DNA from: JBFJVD01 sp041624375
Lineage (GTDB): Bacteria > Chloroflexota > Anaerolineae > Anaerolineales > E44-bin32
Direction: 5' to 3'
DNA length: 6,819 bases
NCBI GenBank assembly: GCA_041624375.1
Contig: JBFJVD010000162.1
Coordinates: 1-6,819, forward strand
Positions 5,745 through 6,819 of the stretch are shown here, one piece after another. How positions within the stretch are numbered: the first letter of the stretch is position 1; each line of letters begins with the position of its first letter. A model generated the notes under the pieces. It made no database searches. It was not told the DNA's origin and saw only the letters and a list, made by a program, of their open reading frames with translations. The translations under genes and the position numbers were made by a program.

Positions 5745-6425
5745 TGCCGCTGAAGTTCGGATCGATGGTTGTTGGCGGAAGAGAGCCGCAAGGTCTGGAT
5801 CATCCGATGCCAGCAGCCAGCGCCACCAGGCTCGACCGCCGTCCACGGCCTTTCCGGTGACCGTGGACAGCCGTGCGGCGAACCAGGGCTCGAGCCGGCG
5901 GACGTCATCCGGACGAGACAAACGCAGCGCACGCTGGAAGAGGCGTGATCCAGGCCCGCCGCGGACCAGCAGCGAGACAACCGGCATACGCTGCTTCAGA
6001 TGGGCATTGCGCGCAAAACCAGGCAGCCGGATCAGATCTTTGCGGCCCATCTTGCGGACGTCTACCACCTCCTCCACCTCGAAGTAGCCAATCACGTAGA
6101 CGCCCCAGGACTCGTTGTCCGGCAGCACATCCAGCGTCGCATAGAAGAACAGCAGATCGCCTTGCTGGCGCTTCCAGAGGCGCGCGTCCCCGAAGCGTCG
6201 CTTGTGGCCGTAGGTGAAGGTTTGGAACTCCGGGTCGAGGTGGACCGGCAAGTCCGGTTCAGCCACCTGATGAAAGCCAAGCTCTCGGTAGGTTGGCGCG
6301 TCCTGGGCCAGCGGCTCCGTTTCGGGAATCGGCAGGTAGACGAATTCTCCGCTGGTAGGCGATACCCAGCCACGTCCGTTCACCATACCCGCGTTGCTCC
6401 CGACGTTGAGCCCCAGAATCATCAT
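5742..6425 (-). CDS. Nmad3-like protein (putative nucleotide-modification-associated domain)
   Basis: The 227-residue product opens MMILGLNVGSNAGMVNGRGW and continues through GEFVYLPIPETEP. A HLDPEF segment (62-67) follows, then the block RRFGDARLWKRQQGDLLFFYATLDVL (about 76-101) and GVYVIGYFEVEEVVDV (108-123). This order, with an N-terminal strand, a PIPE motif, a Leu-Asp-Pro, GD-LFFY and V-x-GYFEV, resembles the Nmad3 family. That family was predicted computationally to act with DNA or nucleotide modification enzymes. No catalytic mechanism is established and no modification partner is encoded nearby. The C-terminal 75 residues are Arg/Trp-rich without a clear motif. The frame extends up to a TTG at 6479, but the double ATG at 6425/6422 starts the conserved strand directly and leaves room for the divergent promoter region, so I prefer it; neither ATG has a strong ribosome site. 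The gene call is firm, the family call moderate. Confidence 0.7.
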   Translation of the reverse strand: MMILGLNVGSNAGMVNGRGWVSPTSGEFVYLPIPETEPLAQDAPTYRELGFHQVAEPDLPVHLDPEFQTFTYGHKRRFGDARLWKRQQGDLLFFYATLDVLPDNESWGVYVIGYFEVEEVVDVRKMGRKDLIRLPGFARNAHLKQRMPVVSLLVRGGPGSRLFQRALRLSRPDDVRRLEPWFAARLSTVTGKAVDGGRAWWRWLLASDDPDLAALFRQQPSIRTSAA

Positions 6426-6427
6426 GC

Positions 6428-6437
6428 GCTTGCAAGC
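6428..6437. promoter_or_regulatory. Palindrome in the divergent intergenic region (possible operator)
   Basis: GCTTGCAAGC is a perfect 10-bp palindrome located just upstream of the Nmad3-like start and about 57 nt before the nitroreductase start. Its position between divergent genes would suit a regulator site. No regulator gene is present in the window, and a single 10-bp palindrome can arise by chance. Confidence 0.2.
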
Positions 6438-6481
6438 TGTGCGGAGGTGTGTGGTATCGTGGTGCTGTTGAAATGCCAAGC

Positions 6482-6487
6482 GGAGGA
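6482..6487 (+). promoter_or_regulatory. Strong ribosome binding site of the nitroreductase gene
   Basis: GGAGGA lies six nucleotides before ATG 6494-6496. It fixes the start of the partial plus-strand nitroreductase gene and argues against the in-frame Met codon five residues further on. Confidence 0.8.
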
Positions 6488-6493
6488 GAGTGA

Positions 6494-6819
6494 ATGAGCG
6501 AGCCGCGGATGATTCCGCTGCGAGGATATCCGGAATGGCCTGCGGTTGAGTCGCAAGCGAGAGCCGAGGCCTTCCTGACGCAGATGCGGAGCCGCCGAAC
6601 CGTGCGTCACTTCTCCGACCGATCGGTCCCCCGAGAGGTCATCGAAACCTGCCTGCGCACCGCCGGCTCCGCGCCCAGCGGCGCCAATATGCAGCCCTGG
6701 ACATTCGTCGTCGTCGCCGACCCCGAGATCAAACGCACCATTCGCGTCGAGGCCGAGAAGGAAGAAAGGGATTTCTACGAGCGAAGGGCGCCGGAAGAAT
6801 GGCTCGCCGCGCTGGCCCC
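6494..6819 (+). CDS. Nitroreductase-family flavoprotein of iodotyrosine-deiodinase (IYD) type, 3'-truncated by window edge
   Basis: The first 108 codons are visible and stay open to the window edge. The family signature is clear: RSRRTVRHFSD (32-42), where the basic residues contact FMN phosphate, then VPREVIETCLRTAG and APSGANMQPWTFVVV (60-74). The visible acidic helix and aromatic EERDFYERRAPEEWLAAL correspond to the active-site lid region of IYD-type members. Glu91 and Tyr95 sit where the IYD family has the Glu and Tyr of its Glu-Tyr-Lys substrate clamp; the lysine would lie beyond the window. Bacterial IYD homologues are FMN-dependent and can reductively dehalogenate halotyrosines, though the natural substrate is usually unknown. 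The protein is expected to be cytoplasmic, homodimeric and about 220-230 residues long. It is transcribed divergently from the Nmad3-like gene, with about 68 nt between the starts. Confidence 0.9.
   Translation, partial: MSEPRMIPLRGYPEWPAVESQARAEAFLTQMRSRRTVRHFSDRSVPREVIETCLRTAGSAPSGANMQPWTFVVVADPEIKRTIRVEAEKEERDFYERRAPEEWLAALA

Noticed and set aside
6430..6460. Possible plus-strand promoter TTGCAA ... TATCGT for the nitroreductase
   Set aside because: Each box matches four of six consensus positions, but the spacing is 19 nt, outside the usual range. It is not strong enough to call.
6000..6497. Plus-strand open frame of 165 codons opposite the Nmad3-like gene
   Set aside because: It runs through the divergent promoter region and the nitroreductase ribosome site. 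The minus-strand product has coherent family motifs, so this is a shadow.

Overview
The window is GC-rich bacterial DNA of ordinary chromosomal character, with no phage, transposase, CRISPR or RNA gene visible. Its gene content suggests a Chloroflexota-like (Anaerolineae-type) or similar high-GC environmental bacterium: an ECF sigma / zinc anti-sigma / membrane polymer-forming protein operon, a PPOX-class flavin or F420 enzyme and an MsbA-like ABC exporter. This taxonomic guess is an inference from family content and was not tested.

Layout. Positions 1-186 hold the 3' end of an unrecognised plus-strand gene, closed by a strong hairpin at 205-233. Seven genes then lie on the minus strand, given here in transcription order. 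They are an Nmad3-like protein (6425-5742), a YtxH-type membrane/coiled-coil protein fused to a DUF2188 domain (5644-5090), a PPOX-fold oxidoreductase (5029-4514), a full-length ABC exporter half-transporter (4447-2510), an ECF sigma factor (2412-1801), a zinc-finger anti-sigma factor (1799-1251) and a secreted or membrane bactofilin-like repeat protein (1248-262). At the right edge a plus-strand nitroreductase of the iodotyrosine-deiodinase type starts at 6494. It is divergent from the Nmad3-like gene and runs off the window.

How the genes work together. The clearest unit is sigma, anti-sigma and bactofilin-like protein, separated by 1 and 2 nt and probably translationally coupled. A candidate ECF-type promoter (TGCAAC-N16-CGTA) lies just upstream of the sigma gene. 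The simplest reading is an autoregulated cell-envelope response: the anti-sigma holds sigma at the membrane until a signal releases it, and the co-transcribed product is an envelope-exposed repeat protein. The other minus-strand genes are spaced 60-100 nt apart and look like separate or loosely linked units. One good housekeeping-type promoter candidate lies before the YtxH-DUF2188 gene.

The most notable points are the ECF module with its unusual exported bactofilin-like product, the conflict between its promoter position and the longest sigma reading frame, the YtxH-DUF2188 fusion, the stand-alone Nmad3-like protein, and an insert of about 35 residues at the start of the ABC ATPase domain. 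All family names come from reading the protein sequences; no database search was possible.
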